Assembly: GCA_013396655.1 (NCBI GenBank)
Contig: WBMV01006429.1
Location: 1,050,739-1,114,738 of the forward strand
Direction of reading: 5' to 3'
Source: Campylorhamphus procurvoides
Lineage: Eukaryota; Chordata; Aves; Passeriformes; Dendrocolaptidae
Length of the DNA: 64,000 bases
Under the pieces are notes generated by a model. It saw only the letters and a list, made by a program, of their open reading frames with translations. It ran no database searches and was not told the origin of the DNA. A program made the position numbers and the translations under genes. Of this stretch, positions 23,680-34,894 are shown piece by piece. Numbering within the stretch: position 1 is the stretch's first letter; the number at the start of each line of letters is the position of its first letter.

Positions 23680-24450
23680 CGAGGCGTCCTGCCGAAGCAG
23701 CCCCCCAGTCGAAGCTGAACAAAGGGTTTGTGGGTGCCCTGCAGGTCGGAGGGGGAGCAAAGGGCTGAGGCAGAGTGTGGCAAAACACACGGGGAAGTGT
23801 CTCAGGGAAGCCAACAAAGGCAGACGGCGGAGATACGAAATGAGCGCAATTAAAGGAGGAGGGGCAGGTCTGGAGCGGGGGCACTGCTGGGAAGCAGAGT
23901 TAAATTCGGGTCAGGGGAGAGAAGCAGCAAGTGGCAGCGTGTCCCTGCAGCTGTCCCAGCCCAGGCAGGGCTCCCCCCCGGGCTCTGTCCCCGCACCAGG
24001 CAGTGCCCGCTGGGTGCGAGGGCCGGCCAGCACCTGCTGCCAGCCCCGGGGCCCATCGCACACCGGGGTTAACATGCGGAGACCGGAGCGACCGGCCCAG
24101 ATAATTACACCGCGAGTCAATTGGCTGGCAAAGTTAATTATGCAGGGAGTCAAATGAGCGGCAAAGCGAGTGGCTGAGGCACAATAAAGGAACATTTGGC
24201 AGTGACAAATGGCCAAACAAGTCGCCCAGGCGGGGGGTCGAGCGTGCCGGACACTGGGGTGGGTTCTGGGGGAGCCGGCGGGGTGTCCCCTGTGTGCGCT
24301 CCCTCCATCAATCGCATCCCTCCATCACCCCGCGCTTCAATTGCTCCCCAAACACAACTTTAACACCTCCCCAAGTCTCAGCCTCGGGACTGCTGCGTTG
24401 CAACACACGAGGAAGTGTTTTACATTCCTCTCAGCCCAATGTTAAGCAGA
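23680..24450. promoter_or_regulatory. CpG island 2
   Basis: CpG-dense sequence begins about 23,680 (ccgaggcg, gccgaag, gtcgaag) and is richest at 23,980-24,120 and 24,220-24,330 (cccgctgggtgcgagggccg, gcggagaccggagcgaccgg, cccaggcggggggtcgagcg). The 204-codon + frame 23543-24157 spans it but has no domain and is best explained by GC-driven lack of stops. The island could be a promoter of an unannotated transcript or a distal regulatory island. Confidence 0.7.
24060..24235. promoter_or_regulatory. enhancer-like motif block within CpG island 2
   Basis: Within the GC-rich island lies a compact series of AT-cored sites: 'cagataattacaccgcgag' (24099), 'caattggctggca' (24118-24130, a CCAAT-box reverse and NF1-like half site), 'gttaattatgcaggg' (24133), 'gcacaataaagg' (SOX-like ACAAT, near 24179) and 'catttggcagtgac' (24193). 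This is the kind of sequence usually found in deeply conserved developmental elements. Binding and conservation are inferred, not observed. Confidence 0.5.
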
Positions 24451-27400
24451 GGCATCGACCTGAAAGGGAAATATTAACCGAGGGCACAGTGCCGCGACCA
24501 GGAGCAGCAAAACTCTCCAGCACAGGAGAGGAAAATCAACTTTCTCCTTCTGCCATCGCAGTCTGGGCAGGAAAATCCCACAGGTTGGCACAGAGAGGTT
24601 TCTACCAACGCAAACAGGGCACATCTTACCTGGAAACCAGCTAGATCTGCTTTTCCTGACTATGAGCAATGGTGTATTTTTCAAGGACTTAATGAAAAAA
24701 GATGGCACAGAGCTCCGAGATCCCTCTGGGAAAGGCTACATTCTTTATTTCCATATATATTATATTATAAAAATAGTAAGAGCCCCGAAGTGTTCTGCAA
24801 AGAGCTAAAGGGAGGCAGGTAACTGGGGCTTTTTTTATCCCTTACAAGGTATAACCAAGCCCAGAAGTGTTGAGATTCTCAAGTGTTTGGGTCTGTTCCT
24901 TGCTTTTTTCTACCTTAGATAATTTACATGAATGTCAGAGCTGGAGTCCCCAAAAATTACATTATGCCTAGAAATTACTGAAGCAAAGAATGCTTAATCC
25001 TTGTACCTGCAATAATTTTGGGTTTGTTAATATTTATTTCACTGTGCTGGCCAGTTGACATGGTTGGCCAATGGAGGGCTTTGAGACCACATCAGCTGAG
25101 AAAGCTTAGGTGTCTGTAATGCCAATTTACACACAGGTTGTCTAGTAAAATAAAAGATATTAAAGTCAACTTTTGTTAATTGCCTGCAAAAAACAGTCTT
25201 CCCAAACTATACCTAGTGTTTGCCAGGTAAACTGTTCTTTACATGCAACATTTTCATATCTTACTTGAATGTTTTATTTGAAAGCAATGTATTTCTTCTG
25301 AGGTGAATTATGCTACTATAACCATGAGGGGGAAAAAGGATATAAAATGAAGGAAAGGCAACGTCGAAACACTAGGCAGTTTAAAACAAAGAGGAACAAA
25401 TAACAATAGCAGAGAATCAATGTGGTACATGAAAAATAAGTCCTTTCTAGGTCATGCTTAAATTTGCATTAATGGCCTTCTTGTCAAATTATCTCAGGGG
25501 AACTTAGGATTAGCATGCAAAAGAAGCATGATACAAACTAGAGCAGTAATACTTGTTTTATTTACCAGACCATTTTCTCCAAAGGAGCTAAATAGAAGAA
25601 TTTTGAGGGATGTGACTTTCATCTTTTAAAAAGGAAGTACAGGAGGCAGCAAGAGCTCACCGTAATTAGGAAATATTCAAATAATATATAATTCCTCTCT
25701 GTATTTACTCAGCAGTGTGTACTTTAATCATGGCAAACATTAAACTGACCCAAGCCATCTCCTACAGACTGGCTGAGGAGCCCATTTGTTCAGTTCTTGG
25801 ATCAGCTCTTAAGAAAACAGATCTTACCAAGTGCACTTAAAAGTAAACACAGAGTATTCCCAAATCTGCATCTGAAAACATGTTTGATAAATACTACAAA
25901 GAACAGAGGGGAAAAAAAGTCATAAGCATTTAATCTGCCAGTCCAATGTGTAATAGAGCTGAGATCACCTAAGGGGTTTTGCTGTTGTTTTGGAGTAGCA
26001 GGGCAGTGTATTGACAAGACTTGGGAATTAAGAGAGATCCTGGCTTTTATTATTGCCTGGTGTGCCAGCGAGTGGTGAGTAACCACACATTCCTGCTGCT
26101 TCAGCACATCCTGGGGGATACTCACCACACGGGAGTTTGGATTCACACACTCTGTGAGCATTAAACAGTCTGGCTTTTCTTACCACACAGCTGTACAGAG
26201 AGTGTTTGCTGAGGATGCTCCACATCCCAGGTGCTGCTTGTGGGTGGAATCTGGAGGTGGTTTTGCACTGCAGGCTCTTGCCTGGTGGGTCATGGTACCA
26301 CCTGTCTACTAAGTTTTTATTTAGCAAATCTGTTAAGGTTTACTGCATAACCAGCCAAGAGCCTGGAGGTGACAAATGGACTCCTGCAGCCAGCTCTGAA
26401 AGGGGTGTGAGCACACAGGTATAAAGGCTGGCTGACCTATAAAAGGATTATCATTCATGCCATCAAATCTCTGCTGTCAGATCAAGCAGAAAACCTTTTC
26501 TCAAATGCTGAAATCTCATCAGTGGCCCAGCAATATACCACATACAAGAACACTGCCATTATCATTACTTCAGGCTGAGAAAATTGAAACAAATCTTTTG
26601 AATTAACAGCCATCTTTACAAATAGCCTAGAGCTGCCAAGTTATTGGACTTTCTTGAAACTCCTCTGAATTTTAAAGCTCATCAAGACTTTGCAGCTGGA
26701 GTCGGAGTAGATAATCCAGGCCAGGCACTGCTATGGGAAAGAGACCCAGCAGGGTGAGAGAGCAGACATCAAACACAGTGGCTGGCAGAAACTATGTCCA
26801 CCCACTTTGTGGAGTCACCAAATGTAACAGGGGGCACAAGGCTGTGGAAAAATCATGCCCTAGAGAAATCTAAGGCACCCAGGGCAGGACACAACCAAGC
26901 TGCTAAAAACTTGTTTTTAAAACACACCACCTACAGCAAAATACACAGTTACCTGTTTGCATCCTGGAGTATTCAAATGCTGATTCTCAGAATTCTAAGG
27001 CCCACATATTCCCATGGTTTGATCAGCAGTTTTGCACTGCTCAGCCACGGCTGCTTTCATTATCTGCCACCCATCTGTACTGTTGGTATGCTTGGCTCTT
27101 TTACAGTGTTGATCATGTCTGATTTAACATGCCAGCTTACATTAACAGCTCTGAAACCCAAATGGCCACACAAGCCCCGAAAAAGCGGCTGGGCTGCTTT
27201 GCTGTTGTTACACATTATATTCCCCTCCTCATTGTCACTAAATCCAACCGGGGAAACTCTTCTAGGGGCAGACCAAAAGCCCCCAAACCCCCCAGGGCAG
27301 CCCACAAAGCTGATACTCTCTGCCAGCCGACCGGCAGCTCTAAAATGTGCAGGGTTTGTAATGTTTCTAGGCACCCTCCTACCCCTAATTAGTCATACCA

Positions 27401-27689
27401 GTGACTTGTCTGTACGAGGAATTAGGAAGAGGAAGAAAAAATTAGCTTTTCCTCCAGCTTCCAATTTAATGAAAGGCTTAAAAGTTCAGGGAATTCAGAA
27501 GAATTCAACCTTTGGGGCTCTCCTGAAGAACAATGAAAATAATAAGGAAATCCAATGTTTCTCATACAAGTATATCTCTTAAAACCTCTTACAAATCCTA
27601 GATTTTTGGTAGAAGAAACTTAAACCAGAGGCAGATCAGAGTCTTGTCAGCCTGCTATAAGATTAAATAGTCTATTAACCAAAAATCAG
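24451..27689. other. non-coding stretch, no gene supported
   Basis: The 24.7-25.7 kb part is AT-rich. It includes a short AT-only run 'atatatattatattataaa' near 24754, and near 25,455-25,480 'aaatttgcattaatgg', an octamer-like plus homeodomain word. No exon is recognised. The long frame at 26.8-27.6 kb is listed separately as unsupported. Confidence 0.55.
26794..27582 (+). other. 262-codon open frame, probably non-coding
   Basis: This is the longest open frame in the window outside GC-rich islands. The predicted product has no recognisable domain, has scattered Cys, Trp and Pro without periodicity, and ends in a Lys/Asn-rich tail. Parts 27,050-27,440 also have shorter open frames on both other frames. 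There is no TATA box, polyadenylation context or homologue that I know of. I therefore call it a chance frame. The DNA around 27.17-27.42 kb (CpG words aagccccgaaaaagcggc, aaccggggaaac, ccgaccggcag) stands out more than the frame and could be a conserved element. Confidence 0.35.
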
Positions 27690-28022
27690 ATTAACAACAC
27701 TTTGTTAAAGCTAATTATGTGAGGAAAGCCAGCTTCTTGTTGCATTGCCAAAATATTAGATATTATTTTTTTCTTATTCATTGCATCATTTTAGACCAAA
27801 TGTTTTGGCAGCTTAATTAGAGGCAGGTGGTGCCATTGCCATAATTACACAGAAGTCCTCATATTTTGTCATCATGCTTATTAGAGCCGTTGATTCAGCA
27901 GGAAAGGGAAGCATCCTGGCCAACCAAATATTGCAGTGTTCTTTATGGGAAATGCAATGCACCTTTAGATGAGAGCTGCCTAATTTAGAAGAAGCCAAAT
28001 ATTTATTTCAGCTTTGGGACAG
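27690..28022. promoter_or_regulatory. candidate conserved non-coding element
   Basis: Dense non-repetitive regulatory-like sequence: 'aaagctaattatgtgagg', 'tgcattgccaaaatattaga', 'ttattcattgcatcatttt', 'gcagcttaattagaggcagg' (followed by the E-box 'caggtggtg'), 'ccataattacacagaag' and 'caaccaaatattgcagtg'. Homeodomain, POU-like and E-box words are interleaved over about 330 bases. There is no coding frame. I rate this among the better enhancer candidates, pending alignment. Confidence 0.45.
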
Positions 28023-28087
28023 CGTTGCCTTTTTCAGTAGGAAACAGTTAAATGAATCAAGCTCTCAACCCCAAATGAAACCCAAAC

Positions 28088-28142
28088 CTGCTGCAGTCAA
28101 ATGGCAGCGTTCCCATTGACTTAATTGGGACCAAAACCCAGC
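28088..28142. mobile_element. worn palindromic MITE fragment (sauropsid type)
   Basis: The phrases 'cagtcaaatggcagcg' and 'ttcccattgacttaattggg' followed by 'accaaaaccc' match, with decay, the palindromic pattern 'gaagtcaatggcaaaactcccattgacttcaatggggcc' as I recall it from old sauropsid elements. The two arms 'gtcaaatgg' and 'cccattgac' are near reverse complements, as expected for the centre of such an element. Confidence 0.6.
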
Positions 28143-28334
28143 TGGCTTTCCTGAGCAGGATAAGGCTGATTTATATAGGATGGATATGGGACAAGTCTCC
28201 AAATATAACTGAGCTCAGACTTTGGCTCATTAATCTCACAGGAGCTGGGCTGGCTGTGGCCAGGGAAAGCAGGGATGGGTTTGGCTGGCACGACACCTCA
28301 GGATCACAGCTCTCAGCTCACTCTGTTCTGAAAG

Positions 28335-28430
28335 GGGACAAGTTTATTCTCATGGGGACATAGTAAGGCTTAAACTGAGGCTGTAAAGAGAGTGGTGCCC
28401 TTCAGTTCAAGGTCACAGAGTCTACAATTC
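28335..28430 (-). repeat. MIR-like (CORE-SINE) fossil, core region
   Basis: On the minus strand it reads 'ctctgtgaccttgaactg', then about 20 bases on 'tctctttacagcctcagttt'. This follows the MIR core order 'ctgtgtgaccttgggcaag' then 'cctctctgtgcctcagttt', with matching spacing. Flanks are too worn to set exact ends. Confidence 0.55.
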
Positions 28431-29370
28431 ATTTACCTACAAGCCTGAAAAGAGCTGATAAAGCCTCAACTGCTGTTGCCACCTTCTCAGAGCTCTTCAG
28501 TTAAATCCATCCTGAGCCTTGCATTGCACCAGCTGGTACAAACGGGAAATTCACGTCTCATGCCAACCACATGGCTGATTTTTCAGAGTGACAGAGCACT
28601 TGTAGATGGCAAAATTACAGTCTGTGCATCCCTAGGAATCCAATGACCTCTCAGCCTTGGGTGGTCCTTCTGGGCTGGGGAAATTGTGTCACGGCACACA
28701 AAGCAGTGGCTCAATCTGTGTCACATCACAATTTTCAGCACCCCAGGTGCAACTCCATTCAGGGCAAAAACCCAAACTAACACCTCTGAACACACAGCAT
28801 GCACCAGGGCTCATCCCAAGGGAATGGATCTCATGGATAATCCATGCCTGCCTTTATAACACCTTCACCCTCTTTCCCATTTCTGCCATCCTGTTTTTTT
28901 ACAGCCACACAAATTATCTTAGGATTGTGCCCCTCTGCCTGAGCTCTGGGGTCTCTGTGCAGCTCGTGTGTGGAGCTCCCTCTGATGTGGATATGATGCT
29001 TCAAGCATTAGAGAGCGATTAATCAAAATCAGTGCTACAGAATGTAAGTAATAAAGTTCTTTAAGTGCCACATTTCCCTTAAGCCATCTCATTTATCCCT
29101 GAGATCTTACACTGCCTGTTCAAAGTTAGTGGCAGGACTCAAGTTCCCATCTGTGCTAGCTAATTTCTTGCTGATTTAGGGCTTTTAGGGCATTCAATCC
29201 ATATAGCTCTTCTGCAGGGAATGGGGCCAAGCTGACATATCCCAAAATGCAGATCACGAAACTCCCTGGGGAAAAAGCCCAATCCCCCAGGACTCCTCAG
29301 CCATTTGGAAAACAATTTCAGGAAATCAGTACTACACTTCCCTCTGCTTTTTGAATTTGGAGCCCACCTG

Positions 29371-29414
29371 CTCATATAGGAGAGATGGATCACTCATATA
29401 GGAGAGACAGAGCA
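29371..29414. repeat. two-copy tandem duplication, period 22
   Basis: The word 'ctcatataggagaga' occurs at 29371-29385 and again at 29393-29407, followed by 'tggatca' and 'cagagca'. The close identity points to a recent local duplication. No function is evident. Confidence 0.85.
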
Positions 29415-29654
29415 CTACCAGCTTAAGTGGTATTTTGATTCCTCTGTTTCAGGCTATTTCTCTGAGCCTCATTCTGTCAGTGCAGACCTGATGGGAGCTC
29501 AGCTTCTTATCAGCAAAAAGATCAGGGTTCTCCCAGTTCATCTGGGCACAGAGCAGGCTTAAAGAACTGTGAATAAATTCCAGCATAATCAATATATTTT
29601 ATCTTCTTTCTAACGTATGCAACAACTTTAAGACCTTTTGGGTACTGTTATATT

Positions 29655-29750
29655 TAATGCCAATAACCCAGCAATAATCACCTCATAGCTGCTGCTTCAA
29701 TGAAGTACTTAGGATGTCACCAAGTCTTGAAAGGTGCTATCAACTCAACA
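29655..29750 (+). repeat. MIR-like (CORE-SINE) fossil, 3' part
   Basis: The order 'caataatcacctcatagctg', 'ttcaatgaagtacttagg', 'gtcttgaaaggtgctatc' follows the MIR 3' region: 'gataata..acctcatagggttg', '..aatgtaaagcacttagg', '..gatgaaaggtgctat'. The retained order over about 90 bases makes this one of the clearest fossils here. Confidence 0.6.
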
Positions 29751-30418
29751 GCCTGAGTAAAAATATTACAGATTATCAGATTTTAGGGTGTTTTCTATAC
29801 ACACAGCCAATAAATCCTGAAAGGTATTAGAAAAGCCCAACAACAAAGATTATGAGGCTATAAAAGACCTTACTTAAGATGAAGGAAATAAGGAATCCAT
29901 GGACTTTTAGGTTTTCAAGAAATAGAACAAGCTTGTTACAGCCTTTACCTGAAATGAGTGCTCAGCCAAAAAGAGAAGCAAGACCAAAGGCTTGAGACCA
30001 AAACTTGTGGGGTTTTTTTATACAGGGAGAAGGCACAGGAGGACAGGATTGAGCAGTTGTCAGAATCCCAGCTTGTTCTGTATTTCTGCATTTCTCTTTT
30101 GGATGGACTCCAAGCTCCAAATGAAAATGCTCTGCCCTGCACTACAAGGGAGTTTTAATCCCCCCCAAATTTAGCAGCTGCAGCATCCCTTCCCCTGTGG
30201 CAGTGAGCAGTTAACAAAGCACTGCTGCAGCCACTTCCCTCCTTGCCCAAATCCACCACACTGCGGAGGAAATCTCCGTGTTTCGTTTTTATTATTTTCC
30301 AAATGAAATGGCAGGGAAGTTCCCCCGAGGGAAAACTTAACACTCAGTCCTACAAGCTGGCTGGTTCAGCATGCAGCTGAGGAGAGGCAAAACCAGTGGG
30401 GAGGCTCCAGCAGGAACA

Positions 30419-30460
30419 GCAGTGCCCAGGAAAGGCTCAGCAATGCCCAGGAAAGGCTCC
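30419..30460. repeat. two-copy tandem duplication, period 21
   Basis: The units 'gcagtgcccaggaaaggctc' (from 30419) and 'gcaatgcccaggaaaggctc' (from 30440) differ at one position in these first 20 bases. The 21-base period keeps the frame in both directions, so it creates a repeated peptide in open frames there. I see no evidence that those frames are used. Confidence 0.9.
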
Positions 30461-32709
30461 CAGACCCTGGCACAGCCCCTCTCAGTCAGGCCAGGCTGGT
30501 TCAGGTGCTCCCAAGCTGTTGTCTGTGACTCCAGCCTGGATGCTTTGCCCTCTGGACACAGCTGAGCATCCAGATCCAGAGCAGGCACGGTGGTAAATGG
30601 GTAAAGGGAGCTTTGGGAACCTGAGCTGAGCTGAAACAAGACTGTAACTCTGATTTCTTGGGAGAGGGGAAAGGAAACATCAGTGCTTTGCACACTCACA
30701 GCTGGATGGCACATTCCTTGCCACAGCATTTTGCTTGTTTTAATTGCCCAGACTTTTTCTATTTAACTTAAAGGTGTTTCCTGGAAGGGGAAGAGCTGCA
30801 GACACCACGAGATTTGCTTGTAGGTTTTAGGATGGTTCTTGTGACAGCCACAGCCAACTTCATGTAACAGGTCAGAAACTCTCCACATAAAGCTCTCAGC
30901 TAGTTTTGACAACTGTACCTTTGAAGTGTTGTGAAGTTGTCAGTAATTGATGGAGAATCCAGCCCTTTCAGAGACTCTGATCAGCCTATCTAAAATAGAA
31001 TATCTGTTTTCTCACATGGGAAACCTTGCAGATATAAGTAATTCTTGCTCAACAGACCCATGGAAGCCCAGGCAGCCACAGGGCTGATTTTCCTCATGGA
31101 AGAGTCAGAGGCAAAGGTAAACATTGTGGTAACATCCATGAAACACCCAAGTGAACCAGGATGTTTGTTATCCCTCTGTCCACTGAGGTTTGGAACACGG
31201 CACTTCCTGAAAAGCCCAGATTCACACATCAGCGAAAGTTATGTTGGACTGATTCTAAATCCATTAATTATTTTAAATAAGAAAGATTCACGCAAAGAAA
31301 AGCATTTTGTACCAAAACACATCTTGCCCTGCATTCACCAGGGCTCATGGGTTCCAGCTAAGCTCAGCCCTGCCTCTGCTTGAACTACACTGGAGGAACA
31401 CCCAACCCCAGCTCTTTCCCTCCACTTGCAACTTATTTCTAGTGTCAATTTTTAGCAACTTCTGCAAACATCTCATAGCGTGCTCTATGAAATATCTGGT
31501 TTTCCCTGGCCATTATGACACCTATGCTATATAAGGTTGGATGGAAAATGCTTTTGTCTGAAAACCAATCAAAGCAAAATGATCCCTGTCAGGTTTTTTC
31601 ACTCCATGTTTTATAGGAAGAGAGGCCAAAGTGTGGGTTGCTTTGGCAATTCCTATTTCTCCCTTGATAACTGGAAGAAGATTGATCCCTGCCACTCTGC
31701 AGGTGCATTGGGGGTTACATCATCTTTGCTCCTTTGATCATTCACTCTTGGCTTTTATGCTGGTTGATTGACCCCCAAGAGATAACAATAAAGGACACAG
31801 GCTTTCCCTTGGTGAGGGCTTTGTCACACTGGTGGCTGTTTGCTCATCCTTGCCCAGCCCAGGTGTCACTGGGAACTTGTGGGAGGATGCAGAAGCCATC
31901 TCCCTTTCTGCTACCTCCAAGAAAAGCCAGCTGAAGGAGTTGCAGCATGCATGGATTTATTGCCAATGAAGGTTATTTCTGGTCATGCCACTACAAGTGG
32001 TGCTTGAAACAGCCACAAAGAGAGGAAGATCCTCAAAGTGTGCTCAGTTCTGGTGTATCATTTCACTGTTCAAATCAGAAATTAATTCATTCTTGATGGT
32101 CCACTTGTTTTTTCTATTAATTTTCATTGCTACTATCCTGGTCCAGTGCTCCCTGACACAGATAACACAAGTTCACAGGACAGAAGTGCTCAGAGGCATC
32201 TGCTTGTTGGAGAACTAGCACAGAGCTGGCTGGGACAAAACAAGCCCCTTTCCATGGCAAGCAGGTGTGGAGAGGTGAGAAAGCTCCAGAGCTTTCTGTG
32301 TTTGCTGAACAAGGCTGTGGTCAGCAACCCCCTCAAATTTTGGGGGATGGACACTGTTCCTGCAGCCACAAGCCTGGGGAAGCAGAGTCACTTCTGGTGA
32401 GAGCCTGGACAGCCCATTACCAGTCCCACAAGCCCTGTCCCTGCCTGGGTTATACTTTGAAGCTTTCAGCTGTACTTCAAAGGCTTTGACCCCCCTCCCA
32501 TCCTTAATCAAGGAAATCAAAAGCAGATTTATGGGATTAAAGTCTGTAGAGTCAGGAATTCAGGTTGAAAAGGAGAAACTCCAAAGTGTTCAATGTACAG
32601 TAAAGAAATATAGTTTTCCTTGTGTGTCTGGGATGGGAATTTCCAGGAGGTGTGATGCAGGAAGGCACCCAAATTCCACAGAAATTCCTGGGAGCCTGGC
32701 ACCTAATTG

Positions 32710-32930
32710 CATTAGGGCACTTTAAAAATCTCAGTCATGCTTATTAACTGTCTGTCATAAAATTTAAGCGATACATTTGCCCTTCTGTTTTACAAGGTAA
32801 TAACCCAATTAATGTGAGGATAAACCAGGAGGCCAAAGGGAATTGGATTATGTCTGAAGAAAACAGACGAGCAATTAAAGTATCACTATTATGGGAGACA
32901 TTGAATTAACATAGTAATGAAAGCATTCCT
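32710..32930. promoter_or_regulatory. candidate conserved non-coding element
   Basis: Clustered words include 'cctaattgcattaggg' (itself a near-palindrome), 'catgcttattaactgtc', 'aatttaagcgatacatttgc', 'aacccaattaatgtgagg', 'gagcaattaaagtatc' and 'ttgaattaacatagtaatg'. The block is non-repetitive, AT-rich and without a coding frame. The repeated ATTA/TAAT cores suggest homeodomain input. Conservation was not testable here. Confidence 0.45.
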
Positions 32931-33885
32931 CCCCATTTGGGACATGGGGACTGTGTCTCCAGTTTTGTGTCTGGGGATTCCAAGCAGCGAGAGCCCCTTG
33001 TTATAGTCTATCAGTTGACATCACAGCCATAATTTCATTTGTTGGCCATGCAGGGAGACTGAAAGAGTAGAGATTTAAAAGAGTAAAGCTTCTTGCACCT
33101 CTTTCTACCCCAAATTTGCACCTTCCCACCAACCTCTGCCTCCTTCTCACATGCACACCCAGTGGCTGCTGCTCTCCTCCTTCCAGACAGTGCTCCAGGT
33201 TTGAGTTCAGGTGAATGTTTTAATTAACAGAGAGCAACTTCTACCTGGAGCGATGTCATTAAACAAACGAGCCCAACATTGGCCATGATTTGCCCTCAAA
33301 ATTAAAATAGTGCCTCCAGGAAAACATCAGACTGTCTTAGAAACCCACAGAAAAGTATAACCATAAACCAAAATGCCTTGGAGGAACAGAGCAGCCTTAT
33401 TTTAGTCCACAGGTCTGTTTGGCTTTACCAAGTGAAAAAGGTGCACACAATGGTTACTGCAAGTTTGTGGCTTCTCTTCCCCTGGTGTGCAAGTGCCAGG
33501 GTCGGGCTCACAGCTCGGACAGCAATATTGGTGTGCACAAGGGTGGAAAATGAGTTATTACTCGGGGTAAGAGGATGGCTCCTGCAATCACAATGATAAT
33601 GCTTAATTGTGCACTTCCCAGGCTGTGCTCCCCAGAGTCATAAGGATGCAAAACTGCAAATGCATTAGCAAGAGGAAGAAGGACTTCCATCCCTCTTATG
33701 GCTTGGTTAAAATGCTGCATTTTGCATTATCCTTTCTGGGGATGGGAGTTTAGTCCTGGGAATATTTAGCAAACTGACAAACTAACGAGCTTTGCCAATG
33801 AATAGGATTTCAGATTTGAGGCTAAGGGAGGGTTTGTTTTAATAAAGCTGTTTTCAGTCATGCACTGAAAAAGTACTTGCTTGTA

Positions 33886-34007
33886 CACCAGTGTGGATTA
33901 TTTGTTGCTCAACCAGAAGAGTAGTAGCAGAAAATTACTACTCATGCACCAGCATGGATTATTTTATTGCTCAACAAGAAAAGTAGCAGCAGTACTCCTA
34001 ATCCACC
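33886..34007. repeat. diverged two-copy tandem duplication, period about 61
   Basis: Unit one begins 'caccagtgtggattatttgt' at 33886 and unit two begins 'caccagcatggattatttta' at 33947. Both continue with 'ttgctcaac.agaa.agtag.agcag'. Divergence is visible at roughly one base in six, so this is older than the other small duplications. Both units keep 'ggattatt', a possible homeodomain core. Confidence 0.8.
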
Positions 34008-34894
34008 TGTGTTAGCAACACTATAGCAGCCATGCAGGGACCAGCTGAGAGCATGTGTAAACTACTAGCAATGTGTGTTGTGTATGTGGTTTTTTCTTTG
34101 CTTGGGGTTTTCTGTTTGTGTTTGGTTTTTTTAAAAATAATAAACAGGAGCTCATTTTTGTTCCCTGTGCCTGTTGCATCCCCACCTCCCATGCAGGTCA
34201 TGTGGCACAAGCTCAATCTATACTAGCACAAGGAATCCCTGAAATGCAAACTAGAGTAGAAGAAAGGAAAATTTCTTCCTTAAAATCCAAGTTAACAAGA
34301 ACTATATACGAATAATACTAAAAGTCCAAGGCAAACATTGCCACTAAGTCTCTTCCACAGAATGTGATGCATCTGTAAACAGCCCTTCCCATCTGTATGC
34401 TGTTGGGAAATGAAACGTGGGCTTCTCAGGATCCCAAAGCCTTACAGCTGAACGAAGGCTGTCTGTATTCAAATATTTATAAGTCACTTTCCCTGTTTTC
34501 AACTCTCCCTGTTAAACTCTTAAACCTCTCCTCCTAATCCACACTGATTAACAGCAAGAGTGTCTTTAATCATGTGTAATCTAATTGAATGCTTTCAATA
34601 TCCATGCCTGTAAACCATGACACAAGCTAACATTGCACATGCATTGCAAAAATCAAGGTATGTGGCCACCCTTCCAGAGAGTGAGGTCAGATCTGCTCCA
34701 CACATCACTGTTAACCTGGAATAATCCCACAAAAACTAAGGCACTTCATGGCAAACAAATCTTCCTTGTTAACTCTGCTTCCCAGTGCAGGAACCAACAG
34801 CTGAGACATGGGCTCTGAAGGCACAAGTCCTGCTCTCTGCCTTGCTCCAGCTCTGACATTCATTGCAACCTCTGCTGAGCCAACTCTGGGGCTG

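Larger units (their letters stand above)
28023..32709. other. non-coding stretch with old repeats, no gene seen
   Basis: No exon or RNA gene is recognised. The stretch contains a MITE fossil, two SINE fossils and two small tandem duplications, listed separately. The rest shows nothing distinctive. Frames such as 28657-29022 (121 codons) and 30337-30729 on the minus strand (130 codons) have no domain. Confidence 0.55.

Noticed and set aside
23543..24157. 204-codon + frame across CpG island 2
   Set aside because: No domain or recognisable N-terminus. Length is explained by high GC, and reverse frames also stay open over the same bases.
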